A stretch of DNA of 64,000 nt, taken from the NCBI RefSeq assembly GCF_034427455.1, contig NZ_JAXQNN010000003.1:1-64000 (forward strand), in the 5' to 3' direction. The DNA comes from Jeotgalibacillus haloalkalitolerans (lineage in GTDB: Bacteria; Bacillota; Bacilli; Bacillales; Jeotgalibacillaceae). Position 1 is the stretch's first letter, and the number at the start of each line of letters is the position of its first letter. A model generated the notes under the pieces. The model made no database searches, had not been told where the DNA came from, and saw only the letters and a program-made list of their open reading frames with translations. Made by a program: the position numbers and the translations under genes. Positions 35,365 to 44,533 of this stretch are shown piece by piece.

Positions 35365-36249
35365 ATGAATTTACATGCTTTACGGCAGTTTACCAGTGTC
35401 GTGCAAACAGGAAGTGTCACAAATGCAGCGAAGGCGCTGCATATCAGTCAGCCTGCAATTACAATGCAGATCAGGAATCTCGAAAAAGAGCTTGGTGTCA
35501 CTCTCTTCAGAGCAAAAGGACGCGGTATTCAACTGACAGACGCGGGGGAATTTATCTATCAGGAAGCAAGGAAACTGTTTTCAGTTGAAGAGGAGGTAGA
35601 AAGGAAAATTGAACAATATACCAATGGTGTCACCGGTAAAGTCCGTCTTTTCGCCACCAATTTTCCGGCAAGCTACTTGGTGCCGGGCTGGATTGCAGGC
35701 TTCAAAAATCTTTACCCCTCAGTGGATATTGACCTATCCTCCGGACATACCGAGCGTGCAATAGAGAAATTGAAGACCTATGAAGTGGATATTGCCATTA
35801 TCGCAAGCCATTTTCCAATACCCGATGACATCGAAACCACTAGCCTGCTTAAAGATGAACTCTCCTTTATTGTTCCGAAAAACCACCCACTGGCTTCCGG
35901 AGTAGTAGAATTCAACGATCTGACTGACGAGACATTTATCCTGAGAGGCGAAGGCAGTTCTACCAAAGCTCTAGTTGAGTCACTATGCCGTGTAAGGCAA
36001 ATCCGGTTGAAGAAAGAACCCGTTAAGGTTGAAAGAATGGAAGAAGCAGTTAAAATTGTTGCCTCGGGATATGGCATCACTTTGGCCCCAACATTAGTGA
36101 TCGCACCTTATCTGGAGGAAGAACAAATTGACATTGTCCAATTGAAGGATGTCCAGATTTCAAGGGAGATCAAACTGTGCCTCAGAAAAGGGGATAGTTT
36201 AGCACCGGTAGCGGGAAATCTAAGGGATTTTATATTGCAGGAGAAGTGA
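35365..36249 (+). CDS. LysR-family transcriptional regulator
   Basis: A 294-aa LysR protein. The N-terminal winged HTH is canonical (LHALRQFTSVVQTGSVTNAAKALHISQPAITMQIRNLEKELGVTLFRA), followed by the substrate-binding domain beginning GKVRLFATNFPASYLVPGW. ATAGGAGAGG precedes ATG 35365; a longer frame upstream reads into the intergenic region without a better start. It probably regulates the divergent MFS gene. The ligand is not known. Confidence 0.92.
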   Translation: MNLHALRQFTSVVQTGSVTNAAKALHISQPAITMQIRNLEKELGVTLFRAKGRGIQLTDAGEFIYQEARKLFSVEEEVERKIEQYTNGVTGKVRLFATNFPASYLVPGWIAGFKNLYPSVDIDLSSGHTERAIEKLKTYEVDIAIIASHFPIPDDIETTSLLKDELSFIVPKNHPLASGVVEFNDLTDETFILRGEGSSTKALVESLCRVRQIRLKKEPVKVERMEEAVKIVASGYGITLAPTLVIAPYLEEEQIDIVQLKDVQISREIKLCLRKGDSLAPVAGNLRDFILQEK

Positions 36250-36393
36250 GACATTAAGGTTTTCTACCATTCACGGGTTTGTTCTTATAAAAAGTTGAGA
36301 ATTTGAATTTTATGGTAAGATAAGGTGAGCTGAGATAGTAGGATCATTGTATAGAAAACAATAAATGTGAGAACGGTTATAGGAGGGTTTAAC

Positions 36394-36885
36394 CTGAAGA
36401 AATTACATAAGTTTTCATTCATTCCATTATTCATCTTGCTCTTTTTAAGCGGCTGTACCGCGAATGCTGAAAAGGCTGATTTTGATATATTCCAATATAA
36501 AGATTCATATGTAGGTGATAACAGCGCAGTAGTGAATTCAGTGATTCATTTACAGGGAGAAGCGTACTTCAGTGGGTTAGAGCTTCAAACAAAAGACGAA
36601 CCATATGGGGTTACCGTGAAATATGATTGGGAAGAATCAGCATTAGATGCGAAAGAAACAATGATTCACAATGCCTCTTATCTGTTTACGTTGCTGCAAA
36701 ATGTGAGCTGGATCAGCTTTGAATTTGAAATGCCTAATGGAGTGGACGGGTATCAAGTGACAAGAGAGAGCCTTGAAGAGGTGTATGGTGTAGACCTGCT
36801 GGACATTGACGATGAAGATGAGTTGAAAGAGCTGATCGGGGAGCTTTTAGAAGATGAAAAGAAAGTAAATGATCTTTTAGATTAA
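36394..36885 (+). CDS. Predicted lipoprotein (DUF4825-like), probable CTG start
   Basis: A ~163-aa lipoprotein: signal KKLHKFSFIPLFILLFLSGC with lipobox LSGC. The mature part (IFQYKDSYVGDNSAVVNSV...GLELQTKDEPYGVTVKYDW, then an acidic tail) resembles DUF4825 proteins. AGGAGGG lies six nt before a CTG at 36394; the GTG at 36367 is upstream of that site and no ATG/TTG fits, so CTG may be the start codon. A terminator follows. Confidence 0.7.
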   Translation: MKKLHKFSFIPLFILLFLSGCTANAEKADFDIFQYKDSYVGDNSAVVNSVIHLQGEAYFSGLELQTKDEPYGVTVKYDWEESALDAKETMIHNASYLFTLLQNVSWISFEFEMPNGVDGYQVTRESLEEVYGVDLLDIDDEDELKELIGELLEDEKKVNDLLD

Positions 36886-36943
36886 ATGAAGAGGACCATT
36901 AATAGATGTAAGTCATGTTTTGCAATAACAAGTAACCAGAAAG

Positions 36944-36976
36944 AACTCCTTCTCGCGTAATGGGAAGGAGTTTTTT
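36944..36976 (+). terminator. Intrinsic terminator after the DUF4825-like lipoprotein
   Basis: AACTCCTTC/GAAGGAGTT stem followed by TTTTTT. Confidence 0.85.
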
Positions 36977-37069
36977 CTTGTAAAAATGACGAATCACAAT
37001 AAAGGGTTTTTAAATGATTTAGACGAAATCAAACTAGGCTGTATTTCAATAAAAAGGGGAGAAAGGAAA

Positions 37070-37246
37070 ATGAAAGCAGACAATAGAATATTAGAAGTAA
37101 TAAAAGTATTATCTCTGGTTGTCATCGCGATCAGCTCTGTGACTATTGCTTTTTCGCTGGCCCAGGGTGTGACTCTTTTAGAGGTGATAGGTGATAACTT
37201 AAGTGGTATTAACACTGCCTTGTTTGATTTATTAAATAGGGAGTAG
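37070..37246 (+). CDS. Small single-pass membrane protein, unknown
   Basis: A 58-aa protein with one hydrophobic segment (VIKVLSLVVIAISSVTIAFSLAQGV, ~11-35) and a polar end. GGGGAGAAAGG lies just upstream of ATG 37070. It is followed 30 nt later by a lipoprotein gene in the same direction, so the two may form a unit. No family is recognised. Confidence 0.55.
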   Translation: MKADNRILEVIKVLSLVVIAISSVTIAFSLAQGVTLLEVIGDNLSGINTALFDLLNRE

Positions 37247-37276
37247 ATTGTAACAGACTTAGGATGGGGTGATTTT

Positions 37277-37612
37277 TTGAAAAGAAGTTTTATTCTTTTA
37301 TCAGGAATGCTGATGATGACAGCTATATTATTCGGTTGTAATAACAGTACATCAAACGGTGAAATAGATAGCGACGATACACTTAGTGACCAATATGCAG
37401 AAGAAGAAAATATTTTATCTAAGGATGATGCGGAAGCTCTTGTGTATAACCAGCTAAATGATGAAGAAAAAGAGAAGCTTACAATTGATTATTATAAAGA
37501 AGAAGGAACAAAATACTTCATTAGAGTGTATGAAGAGGTAAATGGCAAAGAAAAAGTGATAAAGGAATATACAGTTGACTTTAACACTGAAGAAGTGCAG
37601 GAAGTACAATAA
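37277..37612 (+). CDS. Small lipoprotein, unknown function
   Basis: A 111-aa lipoprotein. The signal peptide KRSFILLSGMLMMTAILFGC ends in lipobox LFGC, followed by an acidic Ser/Asn/Asp linker and a short domain with ILSKDDAEALVYNQLN and IRVYEEVNGKEKVIKEYTVDFNT, a beta-strand pair seen in small Bacillus lipoproteins. Start is TTG 37277 with GGGGTG upstream. A terminator follows. Confidence 0.7.
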   Translation: MKRSFILLSGMLMMTAILFGCNNSTSNGEIDSDDTLSDQYAEEENILSKDDAEALVYNQLNDEEKEKLTIDYYKEEGTKYFIRVYEEVNGKEKVIKEYTVDFNTEEVQEVQ

Positions 37613-37633
37613 CTACCGGATTATAACCATACA

Positions 37634-37668
37634 GAATTCCTTCTCCACACATCGAGAGGGAGTTTTTT
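37634..37668 (+). terminator. Intrinsic terminator after the small lipoprotein
   Basis: Imperfect AATTCCTTCTC/GAGAGGGAGTT stem with TTTTTT. Confidence 0.7.
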
Positions 37669-37812
37669 CAATTAACCCCATTACGAATCCATTCATCTCC
37701 TGTATAGTTAAAGTATATTACTGGAAAAGCATCACTGCATTTAAAAGGATCTGACACGCTCCAATGGACTTAAGACTAAAGCCAACAAATCATAATAACA
37801 AGGGGAGTTACC

Positions 37813-38664
37813 ATGCCTAACATCATCCTATCAACCGAAAGCGGCGCCGACCTGCCGAAGGATCTAGTTGAAAAGTACAACCTGCAAGTCGTTCCCATGC
37901 ACATCATCATGGACGGAAAAGATTATCTGGACGGCACTTTACCAGTCCAGGACATCTATGACTACTACGACCGCACGAAGAAAATACCCTCCACCACCGC
38001 CACGAATATTCACGAGTACCAGGAATTTTTCACATCAATCAAAGAAAAGCACCCTGACAGCACCATCGTACATATCGGCTACACATCACAGGCATCCTCA
38101 TCCTTTCAAAACGCAGTCATCGCTGCAGAAGAATTCGAAGACCTCCACCTGATCGACGCGCTAAACGTAACCGGAGGACTAGCAGCAGTTGTCTTATATA
38201 CCGCTGACTGTCTCGAAAAAGAACCTGACATCGAACCGTCACACTTAATTGAAAAAATAAAAGCAGTCGTTCCAAAATCAAAACTCGCCTTCATCCCAGG
38301 CAGCCTGGAATTCCTAAAAGCAGGAGGCCGCGTCAGCAACATGGCTTCCCTGATTGGCGCACTGCTGAAAATAAAGCCATGTATAGAACTAAAAGATGGC
38401 AAGCTCGTCTCCACAAAGAAATACCGCGGGAAAATGAGCGGAGCGACGGAGAAGCTTTTTAGTGATTACTTAAAGGAATTTGATATTGATCGAGAGCAGC
38501 TTTACCTGATTTACTCGATTGGTCTTGATGAAGAGATCAAGCAGCGGATGGATGAAGTTGCGAAGGAGAATGGATTTAGAAACGTGAGATGGATTCAGGC
38601 TGGCGGGATGATTTCGACGCATTCGGGACCTGGTGGGTTTGGGGTTGCGGGGTTGGAACACTAA
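37813..38664 (+). CDS. DegV-family fatty-acid-binding protein
   Basis: A 283-aa DegV/FakB-type protein that holds a single fatty acid and presents it for phosphorylation by FakA. Features are ILSTESGADLP (domain 1 start), the STTATN segment (TSxPS-like, ligand carboxylate binding), VHIGYTSQASSSFQNA, the conserved GGRVSN and KKYRGK, and the end HSGPGGFGVA. GGGGAG precedes the ATG. Base composition shifts from GC-rich codons in the 5' part; it marks the left end of the AT-rich island. Confidence 0.92.
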   Translation: MPNIILSTESGADLPKDLVEKYNLQVVPMHIIMDGKDYLDGTLPVQDIYDYYDRTKKIPSTTATNIHEYQEFFTSIKEKHPDSTIVHIGYTSQASSSFQNAVIAAEEFEDLHLIDALNVTGGLAAVVLYTADCLEKEPDIEPSHLIEKIKAVVPKSKLAFIPGSLEFLKAGGRVSNMASLIGALLKIKPCIELKDGKLVSTKKYRGKMSGATEKLFSDYLKEFDIDREQLYLIYSIGLDEEIKQRMDEVAKENGFRNVRWIQAGGMISTHSGPGGFGVAGLEH

Positions 38665-38839
38665 ATAGGAGTAGAAAATTCAATAACTTATTCTAATGTA
38701 TTGTGGGCACATTTTCATTCTAGATAATTGAAAAAGGGTTTATTTATAGAAGACTGAATATAGCCACTATGTTATGATTCTCTTTCTTGTATCTAACAGG
38801 GGTATATTTTAGAAAATAGGATTGAAGGAGGAGAGTATC

Positions 38840-40003
38840 GTGGCCAACCTTGACACTTTAATTAAATATGAGCGCGAAGGCACAAAGCTAGATTTTAAGA
38901 AGGAACAATATAGAAAAGAAAAGTATCAAGATCTTATTAAAGATATTATGGCAATGGCCAATGCTCCTATTGATGGAGAAAGACATATTGTAATTGGAGT
39001 AAAGGATAAGCCAGACGGCACTAAAGAATATTTTTCTTTAGACAGGGGAGAAATAGTTGATCAAGCCACTTTTCAACAAGTTATTCGTGAAAACGTTGAA
39101 CCAAGCATAGAATTCTCTTACTATACACATGAAATAGAGGATAAGGTGTTTGGAATAATTGAAATTTCACACTGTAATAATCCCCCCTATATGATGAGAA
39201 AAGATTTTAGAGGGTTGAAAAAAGGCGAGTGCTTTGTAAGGAAGGGAAGTCAACAAGAACGAATGACAAGAAGGGATTTAGACGAAATTTTAAAGCACAA
39301 AGATAAGATACAATTCGATAGAAATATATGGGTTGGTTTTAATAGCTCTTTAAAAAATGAGATTAGTGTTAACGTTGTTGAAAAAATTGATCTGCCATCA
39401 GAAAACGCTCGAAGTCAAATAGAAAAAATAATTGCTGATAGGAAAACAAAGTCGAGTGAAGTAAATCAGTTATCAATTTTAGGTAAGGTGGGTGTAGGGT
39501 ACACTAACTTTTTTGGTAATGCTCCTTATGAACAACGGTCTACTGAAGAACTGGTAAAGAATTTAGAGAATATTGAAGAAACTTATTACGAAGATGACTT
39601 GTATTACATAGGAGAAGAATTATCTGAGAAAATAAATTTGACTATTAGAAATGAAGGGAATCAATATTTAGAAGATGTATCAATAGTATTGACAATACTA
39701 TCTCATAATATATGGGTGATGGATAGAATTCATCAAGAACCTAACAATGATTTATGGCCTAGACCAGATGTAGACCTAGACTCGCTATATTACCCTAATG
39801 TCACAGAAATAAATAAAGGTTTTAAAGTTACAGCTGAATTAGGTCAACTTAGACATAAGCTAGATACTTTAGCATTCAATGAGGATCTTAGAGTATTCTT
39901 CCCAAGAGATAGTAAGGGAGAGATAATAGAAATAGAATATACTTTATATGCCAAAAACCTTCCTACTCCTATAAATGGTTTTCTGAAAATAATAGTAAAA
40001 TAG
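38840..40003 (+). CDS. AlbA_2 (Schlafen-type) domain protein
   Basis: A 387-aa protein. The N-terminal ~130 residues match the AlbA_2/Schlafen divergent AAA-like domain: EREGTKLDFKKE (ExxxxDFK), MANAPIDGERHIVIGVKD, and RKDFRGLKKGECFVRKGSQ. The C-terminal ~220 residues are unassigned and beta-rich. Start GTG 38840 follows AAGGAGGAG. The AT-rich coding and neighbours suggest recent acquisition. AlbA_2 proteins occur as regulators and in phage-defence loci; a defence role is inference from context. Confidence 0.8.
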   Translation: MANLDTLIKYEREGTKLDFKKEQYRKEKYQDLIKDIMAMANAPIDGERHIVIGVKDKPDGTKEYFSLDRGEIVDQATFQQVIRENVEPSIEFSYYTHEIEDKVFGIIEISHCNNPPYMMRKDFRGLKKGECFVRKGSQQERMTRRDLDEILKHKDKIQFDRNIWVGFNSSLKNEISVNVVEKIDLPSENARSQIEKIIADRKTKSSEVNQLSILGKVGVGYTNFFGNAPYEQRSTEELVKNLENIEETYYEDDLYYIGEELSEKINLTIRNEGNQYLEDVSIVLTILSHNIWVMDRIHQEPNNDLWPRPDVDLDSLYYPNVTEINKGFKVTAELGQLRHKLDTLAFNEDLRVFFPRDSKGEIIEIEYTLYAKNLPTPINGFLKIIVK

Positions 40004-40121
40004 GTGTTATTGCTTATGTTGGTTTTTTATTTAAAAAGTGTTTTTGACCAAATGAAATTATTTGTTTAAACCTAAGAAATTACCTAAGAATATAGTGAGT
40101 ATGAGATTTACATGGTTTTAT

Positions 40122-40160
40122 AAAAGAGCTCCCTCTCATCATGATTGGGAGCTCTTAACT
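40122..40160. terminator. Bidirectional terminator between converging genes
   Basis: AAGAGCTCCC/GGGAGCTCTT stem (10 bp) with flanking A and T tracts; it serves the AlbA_2 gene (+) and the T5orf172 gene (-). Confidence 0.85.
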
Positions 40161-41699
40161 TTATGCATTTACCAATTCTTTAACCATCTGAGCCGACTGC
40201 CTATACTCTTCAGCAATAGCAAGCTTAGTAAACTGAATTGTTTTATTGTGGTTCTCTTTCACAACAGTTTCAATCTCAGTAAGTGAAACGTTGAAGAACT
40301 CTTTCCGTTCATTAATGAGGTTTACACGACGGTGTGTAAATGTTCTGTGTAATGCGTTTTCCAGGGTTGGTGCATCGTCACTGAAAATCATTGCATGGAC
40401 ATCAAATAAGAATGGAACAGAGGCGTCACCAAGTTCTTTGACACGATCCAGAGGCTCTAATCGGCGGGTCATTCCAATCTTATAGACGTTTTCTCCAAAT
40501 GAGCCGATATTTGAAATGATATATACATAGCCAGCCCTAGTGTTTTGTGTTCTGTATAACACATCTTCTTTATTTTTCTGAGTTAAAGCAAGCTGTTTTT
40601 CCAGCTCTCTGATTTTATCCAGTAACTTATCTTGCTCACCAGGATTGGCTTCCGCCAGTTGAAGCTGAGCTTTCTCTAAAGCAAGAGTAAAATGCTTTTC
40701 TTCCTTTTCTACTTTCTCTTTAGCCTTCTCCAATTCCTTCAGTGCCTTTGCTTCTTCTCGCATCTGTTCTCTGATTGCTGCCTGTTCTTCTTTTTCTTCC
40801 TGCTTCTTTTGTTCAAATTCATACTTCAGATTTAATTCCTTAAGCTTCAGGTTTAAGTATTCAGTTGTAATCGATACATGCTGCATATCAGTTAATTTAT
40901 TGACTTCAGAGAATATCTTTAAGATTCTTTTCTCACTCGCTTCAACATTATTGAATTTGACTTTACTAATCACATTGTCACATTCATTGTTAAAAGCTCT
41001 GAGAATTAATTTAACAGTATCTAAAATAAACTCTCTTCCTTTTTTCTTATCATTGCTTATCGTCCATTCAGTAGAATGATTAGTTGCGCGTTTTTCTTTA
41101 ACGAGTTTCTTTTGTTCATTTCTAAGATCTTGCAGAGCAGTCTGATAAAGCTCAGAAGTTTCAAAACCATATTTCGGCTTGTAAAACCCGAATGACTGCA
41201 TTGAGATTTCATCTTCCAGGTCTACAATTTCACTCTTAAGAATATCGACAGTCTCTGATACCTGCTCTTTTGATGTTAACAGTTCATTAAGAGAAGACTC
41301 GGTTTCTTTATGCTTTTCTTCAAGTTCTTTAAAGTCTTTTAACATCTGGAGTTGATTAACCAAAGTTTCTTTTTCATTCTCCAATTGTTCATTATGCTGC
41401 TTCAACTTCTGTTTTAATTCAACATCATCTTTGTAAGGAGAGAACTCCTCAAGCTCAGCGAGTATTAGTTGTTTTCGGGCTAATAAGGAATCCAATTCAG
41501 TCTTTAACTGATCAGTTGACTGCTTAATTTTACTGTAGTCCTCAAAACCACTTTTCTCCCATTCTAAACGGGCTTCTTTTAGTTCTCTCTGGCGGAAGAT
41601 TAAAAGAGTAATTGCAGCTGCTAAAGGCAAGACTAAAAACCACATCGCCATCAATAAGGAAATAAACCATGCTGAGTAATACCATTTTTCTTTGTACAA
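40161..41699 (-). CDS. Membrane-anchored coiled-coil protein with DUF4041 and T5orf172 (GIY-YIG-like) domains
   Basis: A 512-aa protein. Residues ~8-35 form a membrane helix (FISLLMAMWFLVLPLAAAITLLIF); a long coiled coil follows (~36-190 and again ~290-385). Between them a DUF4041-like region (FILDTVKLILRAFNNECDNVISKVKFNNVEASEKRI). The C-terminal ~100 residues are a T5orf172/Mug113 domain: GYVYIISNIGSF, VYKIGMTRRLEPLDRVKELGDASVPFLF, ENALHRTF. Such proteins occur on phages and in defence islands and may be nucleases; the catalytic Tyr/Arg pattern is present but activity is not proven. Confidence 0.85.
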   Translation of the reverse strand: MYKEKWYYSAWFISLLMAMWFLVLPLAAAITLLIFRQRELKEARLEWEKSGFEDYSKIKQSTDQLKTELDSLLARKQLILAELEEFSPYKDDVELKQKLKQHNEQLENEKETLVNQLQMLKDFKELEEKHKETESSLNELLTSKEQVSETVDILKSEIVDLEDEISMQSFGFYKPKYGFETSELYQTALQDLRNEQKKLVKEKRATNHSTEWTISNDKKKGREFILDTVKLILRAFNNECDNVISKVKFNNVEASEKRILKIFSEVNKLTDMQHVSITTEYLNLKLKELNLKYEFEQKKQEEKEEQAAIREQMREEAKALKELEKAKEKVEKEEKHFTLALEKAQLQLAEANPGEQDKLLDKIRELEKQLALTQKNKEDVLYRTQNTRAGYVYIISNIGSFGENVYKIGMTRRLEPLDRVKELGDASVPFLFDVHAMIFSDDAPTLENALHRTFTHRRVNLINERKEFFNVSLTEIETVVKENHNKTIQFTKLAIAEEYRQSAQMVKELVNA

Positions 41700-41866
41700 A
41701 TTAAAACCTCCAATCTAAATTTTTTGATGATTAAATACCTATTAAAAATACAAAAATTAAACAAATTAAGTATAAATAAACTATCTATATGTTATCATTA
41801 ATTATCAGAAAATAAATAAAATTTCATTTTATGAGAGAAAATAATATTACAGGGAGTGGTAGTTAA

Positions 41867-44488
41867 ATGAGTTTCTTACCTATTGATAGAATGTGGCTAA
41901 GAGCTGAAAACGGTAGAGAAGAATCTAATGTAACTTATTTTAATGATTTAATGTACACAGGTGAAATGGTTTGTAAAATAATCACATTAGGTATAGTTGC
42001 TTCAATTAGTGATAGTAGAGACAATCATAGGTATCGTCATTGCTATGAATTAGTGAGAGCAGACGGGTTAGGAAGTTGGGCTAAAGTTGTAAACGATTCC
42101 ATTGTAGGACCATCAGCACAATATATTTATGAAGATGCTAGGGAGGAATTGCGAGAATTAACAGAGAAAAAACAAGATACTTGGCAAAGTGAGGCAGTTA
42201 AATCCATCCACAATTGTCTTAAAGTTGTCGATCCTCATTGTGAAGACTTACCTCATAAAGTTGATAGTCGAAAGTGGTTGGATTTATTTTCTAGGTTAAG
42301 AAATAAAACTCGTGGTCATGGAGCTACCACAGGTGAGATGTGTAACGCCATAGTTGATCCTTTAGAGAAATCTATAAAGCTAGTAACAGATAATTTTTCA
42401 CTATTCAAAAAACCTTGGGCATTTTTGCACAGAAATTTATCAGGTAAGTATAGGGTTTCAAAGATTTCTTCGAATGCAGATAGTTTCAATTATTTAAAAT
42501 CTACTAATATACATAATTATCCAAATGGTATCTATATTTTTTTAGATGGTCATCCAAGAAGGGTTGATTTATTTGAAACTACTGTAGATTTAAATGACTT
42601 TCATATAGCTAATGGTGGTTTTACAGAAAAAAAGTTTGAATTATTATCTTATATTACTGGCAGCACTATTAATTTGGACTCAAGATCATATTTATTACCA
42701 GTATCAGAACTCCCGCGTAGTGAAACACAAAGTTTAAAAGAATTAGATATAGTAGGTAGTTCTTTTACCAATATGCCTTTTCTGGGTGACGGGTACATTA
42801 AAAGAGCAGAATTAGAAGATGAACTTTTATCGTTATTAAAAAATGATAGACATCCTATTATAACTCTACTGGGTAGAGGAGGAATTGGTAAAACATCACT
42901 TTCTCTAAATGTTTTACAAACCCTTGCCAAGGAAAACGAAGAGAGATTCAAACTAATTATCTGGATCAGTGCAAGGGATATTGATTTACTAGAAGAGGGT
43001 CCGAAACAAGTAGCTCCAGACATAACTACTCTAAAAGAAATAGTTAAGGAGTATTGGGGTTTAGTAGACAAACTTGTATTGAAAGAAAAAAATGAGAAGC
43101 AGATAGATTTATTTTCAAAGGAATTAAATGAGTGCCAAGAATATGGACCTACTCTTTTTATTTTTGATAACTTTGAAACTGTTAGTAACCCAGTAGAAAT
43201 GTTTAACTTTATAGATACTTATATAAGAAATCCTAACAAGGTATTAATTACTACCAGACATAGAGAGTTCAAAGGTGATTACCCGATAGAAGTATTTGGA
43301 ATGAACAAATCTGAATGTGATGAATTAGCAGAGTCTACAGCAAACAGACTTGGAATTACAGAACTTCTAAATAAGAATTTTTATGAAGAGCTATACCAAG
43401 AGTCTGAAGGTCATCCATATGTAGTCAAAATTATTCTTGGAGAAAGATCAAAATCAAGTAAAGTAAAGGCTTTCGATAGAATAATTACTAATAGAGATGA
43501 TATTCTCAATGCTCTATTTGAAAGAACATATCTGTTATTATCCGATGATGCTAAAAGAGTGTTTTTTACATTATGTAACTGGAAATCAATTGTACCGCAA
43601 TTAGCACTTGAAGCAGTAATGTTACGTTCATCTTCATCAGGAATTAAGATAAAAACCACTGAAGCCATAGACGAGTTAAGTAGGATATCTTTTATAGAGG
43701 TTTTTACTTCGGAACAAGATGGACAGATTTTTCTAAGTGTTCCATTAGCTGCTGCAATATTTGGAAAGAGAAAGCTTGCAATTAGTCATTTTAAAAACTT
43801 TGTTGAAGCAGATACTATATTATTGCAATTCTTTGGTGCAGCTCAAAAGCATGAAATCAAAAATGGAATTGAACCAAGAGTGAATAGATTGTTCAGAAAT
43901 TTAGCACGAAATATAAAGAGTGAACATACAACATTGGAAGAAAATTTGCCTATGTTAGAGTTTATCGCTAGACACTATTATAAAGCATGGATTTTGATTG
44001 CAAATTTGTCCGAAGAATTCAGTAAAGAAGACCCATTAGGAAAATCAAGGTTGTATTTAGAACACTACCTCGAATATTCTGATGATGAAAGTGCATCAAT
44101 TGTAATTTGGGATAAAATAGCTTCTATTGATCAACAAAATGAAAACTGGTCGGGATATATCCATGCTTTAGTTGAAAAATGTTTAATACCTTCAGTAAGT
44201 TTTAAAGATATTAGTGAAGCAGCAAATAAAATTAACCACCTTAAATCACAAGATTTAACTGGATTTGATATTGAAGAACAACATGTATTACTTAGTAAAT
44301 TAGCTGATAAAATGAAAGAAAGAATTAAAGAAGCTGATGCTACTGATTGTTCGAGGCTGTGTTGGATTCTTATGAGTTTAGATTTGCTTGAAGATGCTAA
44401 TAAATACCTTGAACTTGGTTTAGATAAAGATCCTAACAACGATTACTGCAAAAGGTTAAAAAACAGATTGCAATTAACTAATGGGTAA
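41867..44488 (+). CDS. NB-ARC STAND ATPase with a HEPN-like N-terminal region (bacterial NLR-like defence protein)
   Basis: An 873-aa protein. Region 1-190 is helical and contains R145-NKTRG-H151, an Rx4-6H motif as in HEPN ribonucleases. Region 190-290 is an unassigned beta-rich module. The NB-ARC NTPase runs from ~300 to ~560: Walker A GRGGIGKT (336-343), Walker B TLFIFDN (429-435), sensor ITTRH (461-465), GxP-like EGHP (514-517). The C-terminal ~300 residues are helical and TPR-like, the usual sensor part. AT-rich codon use differs from the core genome. By analogy to Avs and other STAND systems it may sense a phage and trigger RNA cleavage; this is inference. Confidence 0.85.
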   Translation: MSFLPIDRMWLRAENGREESNVTYFNDLMYTGEMVCKIITLGIVASISDSRDNHRYRHCYELVRADGLGSWAKVVNDSIVGPSAQYIYEDAREELRELTEKKQDTWQSEAVKSIHNCLKVVDPHCEDLPHKVDSRKWLDLFSRLRNKTRGHGATTGEMCNAIVDPLEKSIKLVTDNFSLFKKPWAFLHRNLSGKYRVSKISSNADSFNYLKSTNIHNYPNGIYIFLDGHPRRVDLFETTVDLNDFHIANGGFTEKKFELLSYITGSTINLDSRSYLLPVSELPRSETQSLKELDIVGSSFTNMPFLGDGYIKRAELEDELLSLLKNDRHPIITLLGRGGIGKTSLSLNVLQTLAKENEERFKLIIWISARDIDLLEEGPKQVAPDITTLKEIVKEYWGLVDKLVLKEKNEKQIDLFSKELNECQEYGPTLFIFDNFETVSNPVEMFNFIDTYIRNPNKVLITTRHREFKGDYPIEVFGMNKSECDELAESTANRLGITELLNKNFYEELYQESEGHPYVVKIILGERSKSSKVKAFDRIITNRDDILNALFERTYLLLSDDAKRVFFTLCNWKSIVPQLALEAVMLRSSSSGIKIKTTEAIDELSRISFIEVFTSEQDGQIFLSVPLAAAIFGKRKLAISHFKNFVEADTILLQFFGAAQKHEIKNGIEPRVNRLFRNLARNIKSEHTTLEENLPMLEFIARHYYKAWILIANLSEEFSKEDPLGKSRLYLEHYLEYSDDESASIVIWDKIASIDQQNENWSGYIHALVEKCLIPSVSFKDISEAANKINHLKSQDLTGFDIEEQHVLLSKLADKMKERIKEADATDCSRLCWILMSLDLLEDANKYLELGLDKDPNNDYCKRLKNRLQLTNG

Positions 44489-44490
44489 AT

Positions 44491-44522
44491 AAAAAAGCGT
44501 TGATCCCCCGATCAACGCTTTT
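44491..44522. terminator. Bidirectional terminator after the NLR gene
   Basis: AAAAAAGCGTTGATC/GATCAACGCTTTT with a CCCC loop; perfect 9-bp GC-containing stem with A and T tracts. Confidence 0.93.
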
Positions 44523-44533
44523 CCCATTCCCAC

